From Clostridia bacterium (lineage in GTDB: Bacteria > Bacillota > Clostridia > UBA1381), in the NCBI GenBank assembly GCA_900770405.1, contig CAAGKL010000279.1, positions 1 through 11,298 on the forward strand: a stretch of 11,298 bases of DNA, in the 5' to 3' direction. A program made the translations under genes and the position numbers. Within the stretch, counting starts at the first letter, position 1. Each line of letters opens with the position of its first letter. This document shows, one piece after another, positions 1 to 5,886 of the stretch. The notes beneath the pieces were generated by a model that worked only from the letters and a program-made list of their open reading frames with translations, ran no database searches and was not told the DNA's origin.

Positions 1-1033
1 AATAGAGCAACAGGCAAAAGAAGATGCCGAAAAGAAAGCTAAAAATATCGTTGCGACCTCCATTCAGAAGGTGGCGGCAGATCACGTCGCGGAAACAACC
101 GTGTCCGTTGTGAACCTCCCCTCCGACGAGATGAAGGGCAGAATTATCGGGCGTGAGGGACGCAATATCCGCACGCTCGAAACTCTCACAGGCGTTGACC
201 TTATTATCGACGATACGCCCGAGGCCGTTATTCTCTCAAGCTTCGACCCCATTCGCCGCGAAATCGCGCGCGTTGCGCTCGAAAAGCTCATTGTTGACGG
301 CAGAATTCACCCGGCAAGAATCGAGGAAACCGTTGAAAAAGCCCGCCGCGAGGTGGAAAACACCATCAAGCAGGAGGGCGAGGCGGCGACCTTTGAAACA
401 GGCGTTCACGGGCTGCACCCAGAAATCGTCAGACTTCTCGGTAAGCTCAAATTCCGCACAAGCTACGGTCAGAACGTACTCAAGCACTCCATCGAGGTTT
501 CGCACCTCGCCGGCGTTATGGCGGGCGAGCTCGGCTGTGACATTACCCTCGCCAAGCGCGCAGGTCTTCTGCACGACATCGGCAAGGCTGCCGACCACGA
601 AATCGAGGGCTCGCACGTTACAATCGGTGCGGACATCGCCAAGAAATACAAGGAAAACAAGGACGTTGTGCACGCTATTATGGCGCATCACGGCGATGTT
701 GAGGCGGAGACGCTCGTTGCGCAGCTCGTTCAGGCTGCCGACGCGATTTCGGCTGCGCGCCCCGGCGCACGCAGGGAAAACCTCGAAACCTACATCAAGC
801 GCCTGCAAAAGCTTGAAGAAATTGCCTGCAGCTTCAACGGCGTTGAGAAGTCCTACGCTATTCAGGCAGGACGCGAAATCCGCGTAATGATTAAGCCTGA
901 CGTCATCAACGACCAGAGTATGACGCTGGTTGCGAAGGACATCGCAAAGCGTATCGAGGAGGAGCTCGAATATCCCGGTCAGATCAAGGTCAGCCTTATC
1001 CGCGAAACTCGCGCGGTTGACTACGCAAAATAA
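1..1033 (+). CDS. rny: Ribonuclease Y, C-terminal part (5' end outside window)
   Basis: RNase Y is the membrane-anchored endoribonuclease that starts bulk mRNA decay in many Firmicutes. The reading frame is open from base 2 with no start, so the gene begins left of the window; 343 residues are visible. Family members are about 520 residues, so the N-terminal membrane helix and most of the coiled coil are missing. The visible part begins in the end of the charged coiled coil. It continues with a KH RNA-binding domain (GRIIGREGRNIR, bases 137-172) and then the HD phosphohydrolase domain. The HD domain has an upstream His in KHSIEVSHLAG and the His-Asp pair in LLHDIGKA (bases 572-577), followed by MAHHGD and QAADAISAARPGARRE. 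The gene ends in the usual conserved C-terminal region rich in VSLIRETRAVDYAK. A valine GTG at 71 is not the real start, because strong RNase Y similarity continues upstream of it. ymdB follows, as is common in Firmicutes. Confidence 0.97.
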   Translation, partial: IEQQAKEDAEKKAKNIVATSIQKVAADHVAETTVSVVNLPSDEMKGRIIGREGRNIRTLETLTGVDLIIDDTPEAVILSSFDPIRREIARVALEKLIVDGRIHPARIEETVEKARREVENTIKQEGEAATFETGVHGLHPEIVRLLGKLKFRTSYGQNVLKHSIEVSHLAGVMAGELGCDITLAKRAGLLHDIGKAADHEIEGSHVTIGADIAKKYKENKDVVHAIMAHHGDVEAETLVAQLVQAADAISAARPGARRENLETYIKRLQKLEEIACSFNGVEKSYAIQAGREIRVMIKPDVINDQSMTLVAKDIAKRIEEELEYPGQIKVSLIRETRAVDYAK

Positions 1034-1045
1034 AATTGCACAGAA

Positions 1046-1059
1046 CCGGCATTTGCCGG
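1046..1059 (+). other. Small GC-rich hairpin after rny
   Basis: CCGGC (1046-1050) and GCCGG (1055-1059) form a 5-bp stem with a 4-base loop, 13 bases after the rny stop. It has no T-run of its own. It sits directly before the larger hairpin at 1066-1092, so it may only help to stabilise the rny 3' end. Confidence 0.45.
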
Positions 1060-1065
1060 CATATG

Positions 1066-1096
1066 CGGGGCGCTGCCTGGTGCAGCGTCCCGTTTT
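1066..1096 (+). terminator. Hairpin with short T-run between rny and ymdB
   Basis: An 11-bp stem with one G-T pair (1066-1076 with 1082-1092) closes over the 5-base loop CTGGT and is followed by TTTT. This looks like an intrinsic terminator with a short tail. I see no good promoter between it and ymdB, so it probably terminates only partly, lowering ymdB relative to rny or marking a processing site. Confidence 0.65.
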
Positions 1097-1123
1097 AGGT
1101 TAAGGCACATCGGAGGAAATTAT

Positions 1124-1906
1124 ATGAAAATTTTAATGATCGGCGATGTTTCGTCGTGCGTGGGACGCGATGCGTTGTTTGAATATTCCGAGCGCGGATT
1201 TCTCGGTGCGGACATCGTAATCGCCAATGTCGAAAATGCCGCCCACGGCAGGGGCGTGACGCGCGGCGTCTATGCCGAGCTTGAGCGCACCGGCGTCCAC
1301 GGCTACACGCTCGGCAACCACATCTGGGATTGCAGCGACATAAACTACATTTTTCGTTTCAACGACAATATTATCCGCCCCTATAACCTCGAGGGCGACG
1401 TGCCCGGCAATGGGTATATGATTTTAAAATCCGCCTCCGGCATCAGGGTCGGCGTAATCAGCCTTATCGGCAGGGTAAACGTCACGATGCCGCTTTCGCA
1501 AAATCCCTTTCTCGCTGCCGACCGCGCCATCGAAAAGCTGCGCGGCAGCTGTGACGTAATCGCGGTGGATTTTCACGCCGAGGCGACCAGCGAAAAGCTC
1601 TCCCTCGGCTATTACCTCGACGGCAGGGTCGGCATCGTCGCGGGCACGCACACGCACGTCCAGACCGCCGATGCGCACGTGATGCCCAAGGGCACCGGCT
1701 ACATCACCGACCTCGGTATGACCGGGCCTGCGGTTTCGGTGCTCGGTATGGACAGAAAAACCGTCATTGAGCGCTTTTGCAAAAATATTCCGCGGCGGCT
1801 CGAACCGGCAACCGGCAGCGGGCAATTCTGCGCGTGTATGTTCGACATCGACGAAAATACAGGTCTTGCGCGCGGCGCGACGCCGATTTTTGACAGGTTT
1901 AACTGA
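1124..1906 (+). CDS. ymdB: YmdB-family metallophosphoesterase (TIGR00282)
   Basis: This 260-residue protein has the length and all the motifs of the YmdB family, dimetal phosphoesterases that act on 2',3'-cyclic nucleotides and, in Bacillus subtilis, affect biofilm and motility decisions. Visible motifs, in order: MIGDV with metal ligand D8, ENAAHG (E37, N38), LGNH (N65, H66), DFHAEATSEK (H151) and GTHTHVQTAD (H176, H178). No signal peptide or membrane helix is present, so it should be cytoplasmic. GGAGG at 1112-1116 is a strong ribosome binding site 7 bases before the ATG, which fixes the start. It lies 90 bp behind rny on the same strand, a pairing conserved in many Firmicutes, and is probably read from the rny transcript through the hairpin at 1066-1096. 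The family assignment is firm; the physiological role in this organism is not shown by the sequence. Confidence 0.95.
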   Translation: MKILMIGDVSSCVGRDALFEYSERGFLGADIVIANVENAAHGRGVTRGVYAELERTGVHGYTLGNHIWDCSDINYIFRFNDNIIRPYNLEGDVPGNGYMILKSASGIRVGVISLIGRVNVTMPLSQNPFLAADRAIEKLRGSCDVIAVDFHAEATSEKLSLGYYLDGRVGIVAGTHTHVQTADAHVMPKGTGYITDLGMTGPAVSVLGMDRKTVIERFCKNIPRRLEPATGSGQFCACMFDIDENTGLARGATPIFDRFN

Positions 1907-1920
1907 TTTCGCTTTTTCCA

Positions 1921-1945
1921 AAGGCGCATATTTATGTGCCTTTTT
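1921..1945 (+). terminator. Intrinsic terminator after ymdB
   Basis: AAGGCGCAT (1921-1929) pairs with ATGTGCCTT (1934-1942), with one G-T pair, over a 4-base loop. The 3' arm runs into TTTTT. It starts 15 bases after the ymdB stop and closes the rny-ymdB unit. Confidence 0.85.
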
Positions 1946-1969
1946 CATTATGTTCGTCTTTAGCACTCA

Positions 1970-1999
1970 TTGTTTTTTCGGCACAGATAAAATTATTAT
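1970..1999 (+). promoter_or_regulatory. Possible sigma-A promoter for the XRE gene
   Basis: TTGTTT (1970-1975) and TATTAT (1994-1999) are separated by 18 bases in an AT-rich gap, just after the ymdB terminator and about 40 bases before the next start. Both boxes differ from consensus, so this is only a candidate. Confidence 0.4.
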
Positions 2000-2041
2000 A
2001 AATGTTCATCTTTATAACTGCGAAAGGGTATTATATAAAAT

Positions 2042-2248
2042 ATGAAGATTTATTGGTACAACGGCAGGAAAAACATTATCGGCGAAAGGCTGCGCAGCAT
2101 ACGCCGCGGGAAAAATTTGTCGCAGAACGATGTTGCCGCGCTTTTACAGCTGAGGGGATATGAGTTCGACCGCCTGACGATTTTGCGAATCGAAAGCGGC
2201 AAGCGCTTTGTCCCCGATTACGAGGTGAAAATGCTGTGTGAGCTATAG
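2042..2248 (+). CDS. Short XRE-type helix-turn-helix protein, probably truncated at the C-terminus
   Basis: This 68-residue protein is almost entirely one helix-turn-helix domain of the XRE/Cro type: IGERLRSIRRGKNLSQNDVAALL gives helices 1-2, and FDRLTILRIESGKRF covers the recognition helix and the following turn. The opening residues KIYWYNGRKNIIGE resemble a family of tiny Clostridia XRE regulators. From memory, those relatives run on for roughly a dozen more residues, ending in a segment like FGVSxxYLL. Here TAG at 2246-2248 cuts the domain off after LCEL. If the TAG is ignored, the same frame continues RAFGLSRRRE up to a stop near 2326, so the end of helix 5 may have been lost by mutation. 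The AAAGGG upstream (2023-2028) is a poorly spaced ribosome binding site. It could be a functional minimal regulator or a decaying gene; no target is visible. Confidence 0.6.
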   Translation: MKIYWYNGRKNIIGERLRSIRRGKNLSQNDVAALLQLRGYEFDRLTILRIESGKRFVPDYEVKMLCEL

Positions 2249-2362
2249 CGAGCCTTTGGATTGAGCCGGCGGCGTGAGCGCGCTTGCAAGCGAATAGCCG
2301 ACGCGAACGTGACCTTTTGCGAATAAGGAAGAGCGGCGGTATGAGCAATCTCTGATTTTTAT
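2249..2362. other. Gap with no recognisable gene, weak repeats
   Basis: No convincing coding region lies between the short XRE gene and the tRNA terminator. The stretch contains the perfect 12-base palindrome CGCTTGCAAGCG (2281-2292). It also has two loosely similar GC-rich segments, around 2265-2282 and 2331-2346, each reading roughly GAGC-GGCGG-TGAGC. It could be the degraded 3' end of the XRE gene or a remnant of a small repeat. Confidence 0.3.
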
Positions 2363-2397
2363 AAAAAAACAGAGCAAGCGACATAGAGCCTGCTCTG
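2363..2397 (-). terminator. Terminator of the tRNA-Leu transcript
   Basis: Read on the minus strand, CAGAGCA (2397-2391) pairs with TGCTCTG (2376-2370) around a 14-base loop and is followed by seven T residues. It begins 3 bases beyond the CCA end of the tRNA. Confidence 0.85.
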
Positions 2398-2400
2398 ACG

Positions 2401-2489
2401 TGGTGCTCGAGACCGGGATCGAACCGGTACGGGAATCGCTTCCCACGGGATTTTAAGTCCCGGGCGTCTGCCAGTTCCGCCACTCGAGC
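2401..2489 (-). tRNA. tRNA-Leu (anticodon UAA)
   Basis: The minus strand gives an 89-base class II tRNA. The acceptor arm GCTCGAG/CTCGAGC is perfect (2489-2483 with 2411-2405), followed by discriminator A and an encoded CCA (2403-2401). The anticodon stem CGGGA/TCCCG holds the loop CTTAAAA with anticodon TAA, reading the leucine codons UUA and UUG. A long variable arm, which marks the Leu/Ser class, lies between the anticodon arm and the T arm (ACCGG/CCGGT with TTCGATC). It is a stand-alone transcription unit with its own promoter and terminator, and no other tRNA is next to it. Confidence 0.97.
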
Positions 2490-2502
2490 AACTACGCTGT
2501 TT

Positions 2503-2531
2503 ATTTTACCACAAAATACGAATTATGTCAA
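2503..2531 (-). promoter_or_regulatory. Consensus sigma-A promoter for tRNA-Leu
   Basis: On the minus strand, a perfect TTGACA (2531-2526) is separated by 17 bases from TAAAAT (2508-2503). The expected start near 2496 lies about 7 bases before the mature 5' end of the tRNA, so the leader to be removed by RNase P would be very short. The strength fits a stable RNA gene. Confidence 0.9.
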
Positions 2532-2558
2532 GTCTTTTTGCTGAGGGAGTTGTGTTAA

Positions 2559-2891
2559 ATGGTTAAAACCGAGATGCGAATATTCGGAGCGATTATTGCC
2601 GTGGCGTTAATTTGCACGGCAATTGTCGCGGTGCGCGAGGATACCCGCTACACCGCACCGGAAACCGTTCCGCTGTGCGAAATCGTGCCCGACCCGGACG
2701 CAATCAACATCAACACCGCCGGCATCGACGAGCTGTGCATGCTCGACGGCATCGGCCCCGCAACCGCGGCGACAATCATAAATTTCCGCACCGGCACGCG
2801 CAAATTCGAGGATATTCACGACATAACGCTGGTAGACAAGGTCGGAGAAAAGACCTTCGAGCGCATTAAAACCAAAATCCGCGTAAATTAA
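2559..2891 (+). CDS. Small membrane-anchored ComEA-like helix-hairpin-helix protein
   Basis: This 110-residue protein has an N-terminal hydrophobic segment (about residues 7-24, IFGAIIAVALICTAIVAV), a short linker, and a C-terminal ComEA-type helix-hairpin-helix module. The module begins DAININTAGIDELCMLDGIGPATAATIINFR and continues to KTFERIKTKI. INTA, LDGIGPATAATI and the F-x-x-xxDI segment are family hallmarks. ComEA is the DNA receptor that holds incoming DNA outside the membrane during natural transformation. This protein has the anchor and the DNA-binding module, but lacks the SLBB-type domain found in longer Firmicute ComEA proteins and has no comEC or comEB beside it. It may therefore be a shortened ComEA or a general membrane-tethered HhH protein. 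GAGGGAG at 2543-2549 sits 9 bases before the ATG and supports this start. I see no clear promoter on this strand. Confidence 0.85.
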   Translation: MVKTEMRIFGAIIAVALICTAIVAVREDTRYTAPETVPLCEIVPDPDAININTAGIDELCMLDGIGPATAATIINFRTGTRKFEDIHDITLVDKVGEKTFERIKTKIRVN

Positions 2892-2915
2892 AGGTGCTGC
2901 AAAACGGCAGCACCT
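2892..2915 (+). terminator. Hairpin directly after the ComEA-like gene
   Basis: AGGTGCTGC (2892-2900) pairs perfectly with GCAGCACCT (2907-2915) over a 6-base loop, starting right at the stop codon. No T-run follows, so on its own it is more likely a 3'-end stabiliser than a full terminator. It is followed by a better one at 2937. Confidence 0.55.
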
Positions 2916-2936
2916 CTACAGATTTAAAAACAAAAC

Positions 2937-2974
2937 AGGGGTTGTTTAAAATTTTAAACAGCCCCTATTTTTTT
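2937..2974. terminator. Strong terminator, probably bidirectional
   Basis: A 13-bp stem with one G-T pair (2937-2949 with 2954-2966) and a 4-base loop is followed on the plus strand by ATTTTTTT. On the minus strand the same stem is followed by TGTTTTGTTTTT. It lies between the convergent ComEA-like and LysE-type genes, so it can stop both transcripts. Confidence 0.88.
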
Positions 2975-3007
2975 CACGTGGAATATTCCTTTCTTGCGTT
3001 TCGGTTT

Positions 3008-3634
3008 TTACGCTTTTGCGCGCAGAATATTCAGCCCGAGCAGAATATAAATCACGCCCGACAGCTTCGATAAGATATTTCCGGCATTTTTCCTTTTCAT
3101 CAGAAAACCGTTCACAAACGACGCGCCGTACGCTAAAATCAAGCTCCAGACCGTGCTCGTCGCGAAAAACGTCAGCCCCAGAATCAGAAACGGCAGCGCG
3201 CCGTAGCCGCTTTGCGCATCGACAAACTGCGGCAGCAGCGCCAGGAAAAACAGCGCCGCCTTCGGGTTCAGCACATTCGTCAGCACGCCCTGGCGATAGA
3301 CCACCGCGGGGCGTTCCGCGGTATGCGTGCCGGTATCAAGAATCGATTTTTTCGAGAGAATTGTGCGTATACCCATAATCGCAAGATACACCGCGCCAAC
3401 CGTTTTCACCGCCGCGAACGCCATCGCCGAGCGCGCCAGCACAATCGACAGCCCCGACGCGCACAGCACCGTGTGCATCAATATCCCCGTCGAAATGCCG
3501 AGCGCCGACACCGCGCCGGGTTTTCTGCCGCCGGCAATTGAGCGGCTTATCACATACACCGTGTCCGTCCCCGGCGTAAGGTTCAGCATTACCGCGCACG
3601 CGACAAACGCGCCGTAATCGGTTATTCCGAGCAT
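3008..3634 (-). CDS. LysE/RhtB-family amino acid exporter
   Basis: This 208-residue, very hydrophobic protein has the length and pattern of the LysE/RhtB family: six predicted membrane segments, with the conserved region LNLTPGTDTVYVISRSIAGGRKPG in the first loop and NPKAALFFLALLPQF before the fourth segment. The usual PGP motif reads PGT here, a variation seen in the family. Members export amino acids or related small molecules across the cytoplasmic membrane; the substrate cannot be read from the sequence. The start ATG lies 21 bp behind the hydG stop, so it is probably the last gene of the hydG transcript. Its ribosome binding site is built from a run of eight G residues followed by AG (3650-3641 on the minus strand), which is unusual. 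It ends before the bidirectional terminator at 2937-2974. Confidence 0.9.
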   Translation of the reverse strand: MLGITDYGAFVACAVMLNLTPGTDTVYVISRSIAGGRKPGAVSALGISTGILMHTVLCASGLSIVLARSAMAFAAVKTVGAVYLAIMGIRTILSKKSILDTGTHTAERPAVVYRQGVLTNVLNPKAALFFLALLPQFVDAQSGYGALPFLILGLTFFATSTVWSLILAYGASFVNGFLMKRKNAGNILSKLSGVIYILLGLNILRAKA

Positions 3635-3642
3635 CGCCCGCT

Positions 3643-3650
3643 CCCCCCCC
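3643..3650 (-). promoter_or_regulatory. G8 homopolymer forming the ribosome binding site of the exporter gene
   Basis: On the minus strand, AAGGGGGGGGAG lies 8-19 bases before the ATG at 3634. The only Shine-Dalgarno-like sequence is this run of eight G residues. Runs of this length can change length by slippage, which would alter spacing to the start. Confidence 0.5.
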
Positions 3651-3655
3651 TTAAA

Positions 3656-5077
3656 TCAAAATCTGAAATCTCTTTTTCCGTGCTCCAGATCGAAAAGGTG
3701 CTCCCGCGCAATTTTGCGCACCTTCTCGTTAGTAATATTCTCAATCTCGCTTGCAATCATCGCCCTGCCCTTTTCCGCCGTGTCGGGCGAGGCGTAATCC
3801 TCGAGATACTCCTTCAGCGTCATCAGTGCGTTCGGCAGGCAGCAGTTCGCAATCTGCCCCGCCTTGACTAGCGTCATAAACCTGTCTCCGGTTCTGCCCT
3901 CGCGGTAACACGCCGTGCAGAAGCTCGGTATATGCCCGAGCGACAGAAGCCAGTTCACCACCTCGTCGAGCGTCCGCGTGTCCTCGACGTCAAACTGCGC
4001 CGAGTCGGTGTCGTTGACCTCGCCGCCGTCGGCATAGCCGCCCACGCTCGTGCGCGAGCCGCCGCTTATCTGCGAAATCCCCAGCTCCAGCACCCTCTCG
4101 CGCGTTTTCTGCGATTCGCGCGTCGATATAATCATACCGGTATAGGGCACGGCAATGCGCAGCACCGCGACGATTTTCGCAAAGGTATCATCGTCAATCG
4201 CGTTCTCAAACTCGTCCGGGTCGATGTCGTCCGCCGGGCGTATGCGCGGCACGCTTATCGTGTGTGGTCCGACGCCCTTTGCCGCCTCAAGGTGCTCGGC
4301 GTGCATCAGCAGCCCGACAAAATCGTACCTGTACAAATTCAGCCCGAACAGCACGCCGCAGCCAACATCGTCAATCCCGCCGTCCATCGCCCTGTCCATC
4401 GCCTCGGTATGGTAGGCGTAGTTGCTCTTCGGCCCTGTCGGGTGCAGCTCCTCGTACGCCTTTTTATTGTAGGTTTCCTGGAACAGAATATATGTGCCGA
4501 TGCCCGCCTCCTTCAGGCGGCGGTAATTTTCCACGGTCGTGGCGGCAATATTCACGTTCACACGGCGGATCGCGCCGTTTTTATGCTTAATCGAATATAT
4601 CGTTTTGATGCTGTCGAGAATGTACTCGATCGGGTTGTTCACCGGGTCTTCGCCCGTCTCGATCGCCAGCCGCTTATGCCCCATATCCTGCAGCGCAATC
4701 ACCTCGCGGCGGATTTCGTCCTGCGTGAGCTTTTTGCGGCAGATGGTCTTGTTTTTGTGGTGGTACGGACAGTAAACGCAGCCGTTTACGCAGTAATTCG
4801 ACAGGTACAGCGGCGCGAACATTACGATACGGTTGCCGTAGAATTTCCTCTTGATTTCCCGCGCGAGCGCGAACATTTTCTCGTTCAAATCCTCAATATC
4901 GCACTCCAAAAGCACCGCCGCCTCGCGGTGCGACAGCCCCTTGCAGTCCTTCGCACGCTCAATCAGTCCGTCAATCAGCCCGCGGTTCGACTTATTCTCC
5001 TGTGCATAGCGCAGAGTGTCCATAATCTCCTCATCATTTATAAACTCCTCTGCTTTCGGCGACTTAACGTCGTACAT
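3656..5077 (-). CDS. hydG: [FeFe]-hydrogenase H-cluster maturase HydG (tyrosine lyase)
   Basis: HydG is a radical-SAM enzyme that cleaves tyrosine into p-cresol and the CO and cyanide ligands of the [FeFe]-hydrogenase active site. At 473 residues this is full length. The radical-SAM cluster motif CVNGCVYC gives cysteines 96, 100 and 103, within APLYLSNYCVNGCVYCPYHH. The AIETGEDP segment and the NVNIAATTVENY and GIGTYILFQETYN blocks are typical of HydG. The C-terminal auxiliary-cluster motif CX2CX22C is intact (C387, C390, C413, in SFCTACYREGRTGDRFM...NCC), which separates HydG from the related ThiH. SVPRIRPADD is also typical. The ATG has a good GGAAAGGAAG ribosome binding site about 9 bases upstream. 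The gene follows a CRP-family regulator and is followed closely by a LysE-type exporter. hydE, hydF and hydrogenase genes are not in the window and must lie elsewhere if the pathway works. Confidence 0.96.
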   Translation of the reverse strand: MYDVKSPKAEEFINDEEIMDTLRYAQENKSNRGLIDGLIERAKDCKGLSHREAAVLLECDIEDLNEKMFALAREIKRKFYGNRIVMFAPLYLSNYCVNGCVYCPYHHKNKTICRKKLTQDEIRREVIALQDMGHKRLAIETGEDPVNNPIEYILDSIKTIYSIKHKNGAIRRVNVNIAATTVENYRRLKEAGIGTYILFQETYNKKAYEELHPTGPKSNYAYHTEAMDRAMDGGIDDVGCGVLFGLNLYRYDFVGLLMHAEHLEAAKGVGPHTISVPRIRPADDIDPDEFENAIDDDTFAKIVAVLRIAVPYTGMIISTRESQKTRERVLELGISQISGGSRTSVGGYADGGEVNDTDSAQFDVEDTRTLDEVVNWLLSLGHIPSFCTACYREGRTGDRFMTLVKAGQIANCCLPNALMTLKEYLEDYASPDTAEKGRAMIASEIENITNEKVRKIAREHLFDLEHGKRDFRF

Positions 5078-5107
5078 TCAAATCATCTTCCTTTCCTCGT
5101 TGGGTGT

Positions 5108-5116
5108 ATTTTAACA
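5108..5116 (-). promoter_or_regulatory. Extended -10 element of a likely hydG promoter
   Basis: On the minus strand, TGTTAAAAT (5116-5108) is an extended -10 (TGn plus TAAAAT). The region 17 bases upstream (CGTACT) does not resemble a -35 box. A promoter with a good -10 and poor -35 often depends on an activator, and an inverted repeat lies at a suitable distance (5136-5149). The expected transcript start is near 5101. Confidence 0.55.
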
Positions 5117-5133
5117 CATTTTCGAGAAAAAGT

Positions 5134-5151
5134 ACGTTGCCGCAGCAACAT
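5134..5151 (-). promoter_or_regulatory. Inverted repeat: candidate CRP/FNR-type operator and/or weak terminator
   Basis: GTTGC-N4-GCAAC (5136-5149) is a perfect inverted repeat, extended to 7-bp arms with one G-T pair (5134-5140 and 5145-5151). It starts 7 bases after the stop of the CRP-family gene. Two readings fit. First, as an RNA hairpin followed by ACTTTTTC it could be a weak terminator. Second, as DNA its two-fold symmetry with a 4-base spacer resembles CRP/FNR-type sites, and its centre falls at about -41.5 relative to the predicted hydG start. The two roles need not exclude each other. Confidence 0.5.
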
Positions 5152-5158
5152 TTTGACG

Positions 5159-5809
5159 CTATAAAATGCGGAACGTGTTTTTGCGGAAGCTGATAAGCCC
5201 GTCGCGCGCCATACGCGAGAGCTCGCGCGAGAGTGCACTGCGCTCGACGCCGAGGTAGCTGGCGAGATCCTGGCGGTCGAACGGAATCGTAAATTCCGCG
5301 CGGCGGCTCGTCTCGGAGAGCTGCGAAAGGTAGGTTATGACCTTTTCGCGGATTGTCCGTTTGGACAAAATCTGTATCCGCTCGTTCATTCCGAGACATT
5401 TATGCGCGATTTCACCGATGAAGTTAGCGACGATTTTCGCGTGCAGCGGCGTATCGCCGATATTGCGACGGATCGGCTCCGCCCTGAGCCACACCACCCG
5501 CGTATCCTCCAGCGCCTGCGCGCAAATCGGGCTCTCCTCCGTGCCCGTCACGGCGAGCGACTCGGCAAAGGTTTTCCCGCGCGTAACCGTGTTCATAATC
5601 ATACGGTTGCCGTTTATATCGTAGGACGAAACCTGCACCGCGCCCGACTCAACCACCGCGAAGTCGCCTATCGGGTCGCCTATTGAGATAAGCTGCTGCC
5701 CCTTTCTGTACGCCGCCTCGCGCGCAAAAAGATACTTCAGCGCATCGTCGAGCTCGCGCTCCGACATCGCCGCGAATATCCGCGTTCTGCCCAAAAGCCC
5801 CTTATCCAC
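5159..5809 (-). CDS. CRP/FNR-family transcriptional regulator
   Basis: This 216-residue protein has the standard two-domain layout: a cyclic-nucleotide-type beta-barrel sensor domain (about residues 8-120, with KGQQLISIGDPIGDFAVVESGAVQV), a long dimerisation helix (about 121-150) and a winged helix-turn-helix (about 150-216). The wing domain contains RQDLASYLGVERSALSRELSRM, in which residues 188-200 form the recognition helix. Only two cysteines are present (C96, C138), so it lacks the N-terminal cysteine cluster of FNR and is not an obvious iron-sulphur oxygen sensor. Its ligand is unknown; the sensor does not show the full cAMP-binding signature of E. coli CRP. The start is GTG, with GGGGGAG about 9 bases upstream and a near-consensus promoter behind it. 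It is transcribed towards hydG, 81 bp away, which makes hydG a natural candidate target. Confidence 0.92.
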   Translation of the reverse strand: MDKGLLGRTRIFAAMSERELDDALKYLFAREAAYRKGQQLISIGDPIGDFAVVESGAVQVSSYDINGNRMIMNTVTRGKTFAESLAVTGTEESPICAQALEDTRVVWLRAEPIRRNIGDTPLHAKIVANFIGEIAHKCLGMNERIQILSKRTIREKVITYLSQLSETSRRAEFTIPFDRQDLASYLGVERSALSRELSRMARDGLISFRKNTFRIL

Positions 5810-5844
5810 AGCCTCACTCCCCCTTTTTTCAAATTCTTTCCCAT

Positions 5845-5873
5845 ATTATATCAAATCCCGCGCGCTTTTTCAA
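5845..5873 (-). promoter_or_regulatory. Near-consensus sigma-A promoter of the CRP-family gene
   Basis: On the minus strand, TTGAAA (5873-5868) and TATAAT (5850-5845) are separated by exactly 17 bases. The expected start is near 5838, giving a leader of about 28 bases before the GTG. Confidence 0.85.
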
Positions 5874-5886
5874 TGATATTGACAAA
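5866..5886. promoter_or_regulatory. Near-palindrome spanning both divergent -35 boxes
   Basis: TCAAT-GAT-ATTGA (5870-5882) is a perfect 5-bp inverted repeat. With one mismatch pair (5869/5883) it extends to 21 bases, from 5866 to 5886. It covers the -35 boxes of both divergent promoters. Part of the symmetry follows simply from two opposed TTGAnA boxes, so its role as an operator is only a possibility. Confidence 0.4.

Noticed and set aside
71..73. GTG 71 as the rny start
   Set aside because: RNase Y similarity continues without a break to base 2, so the gene is simply cut by the window edge.
2281..2292. Palindrome CGCTTGCAAGCG as an operator or repeat element
   Set aside because: It is a single copy in a gene-free gap with no promoter beside it; chance symmetry in GC-rich DNA is a sufficient explanation.
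2243..2446. Second minus-strand frame (67 residues) over the tRNA
   Set aside because: It also begins inside the tRNA and has no ribosome binding site or recognisable domain.
2076..2483. Minus-strand open frame starting MAELADARDLKSRGKRFPYRFDPGLEH
   Set aside because: The start of this frame is the translated tRNA-Leu gene, a well-known annotation artefact; the rest crosses the tRNA terminator and the antisense side of the XRE gene.
3932..5164. 410-residue plus-strand open frame opposite hydG
   Set aside because: It is antisense to a clear full-length hydG, rich in Arg/His/Val as expected from the complement of GC-rich codons, with no recognisable domain or ribosome binding site.
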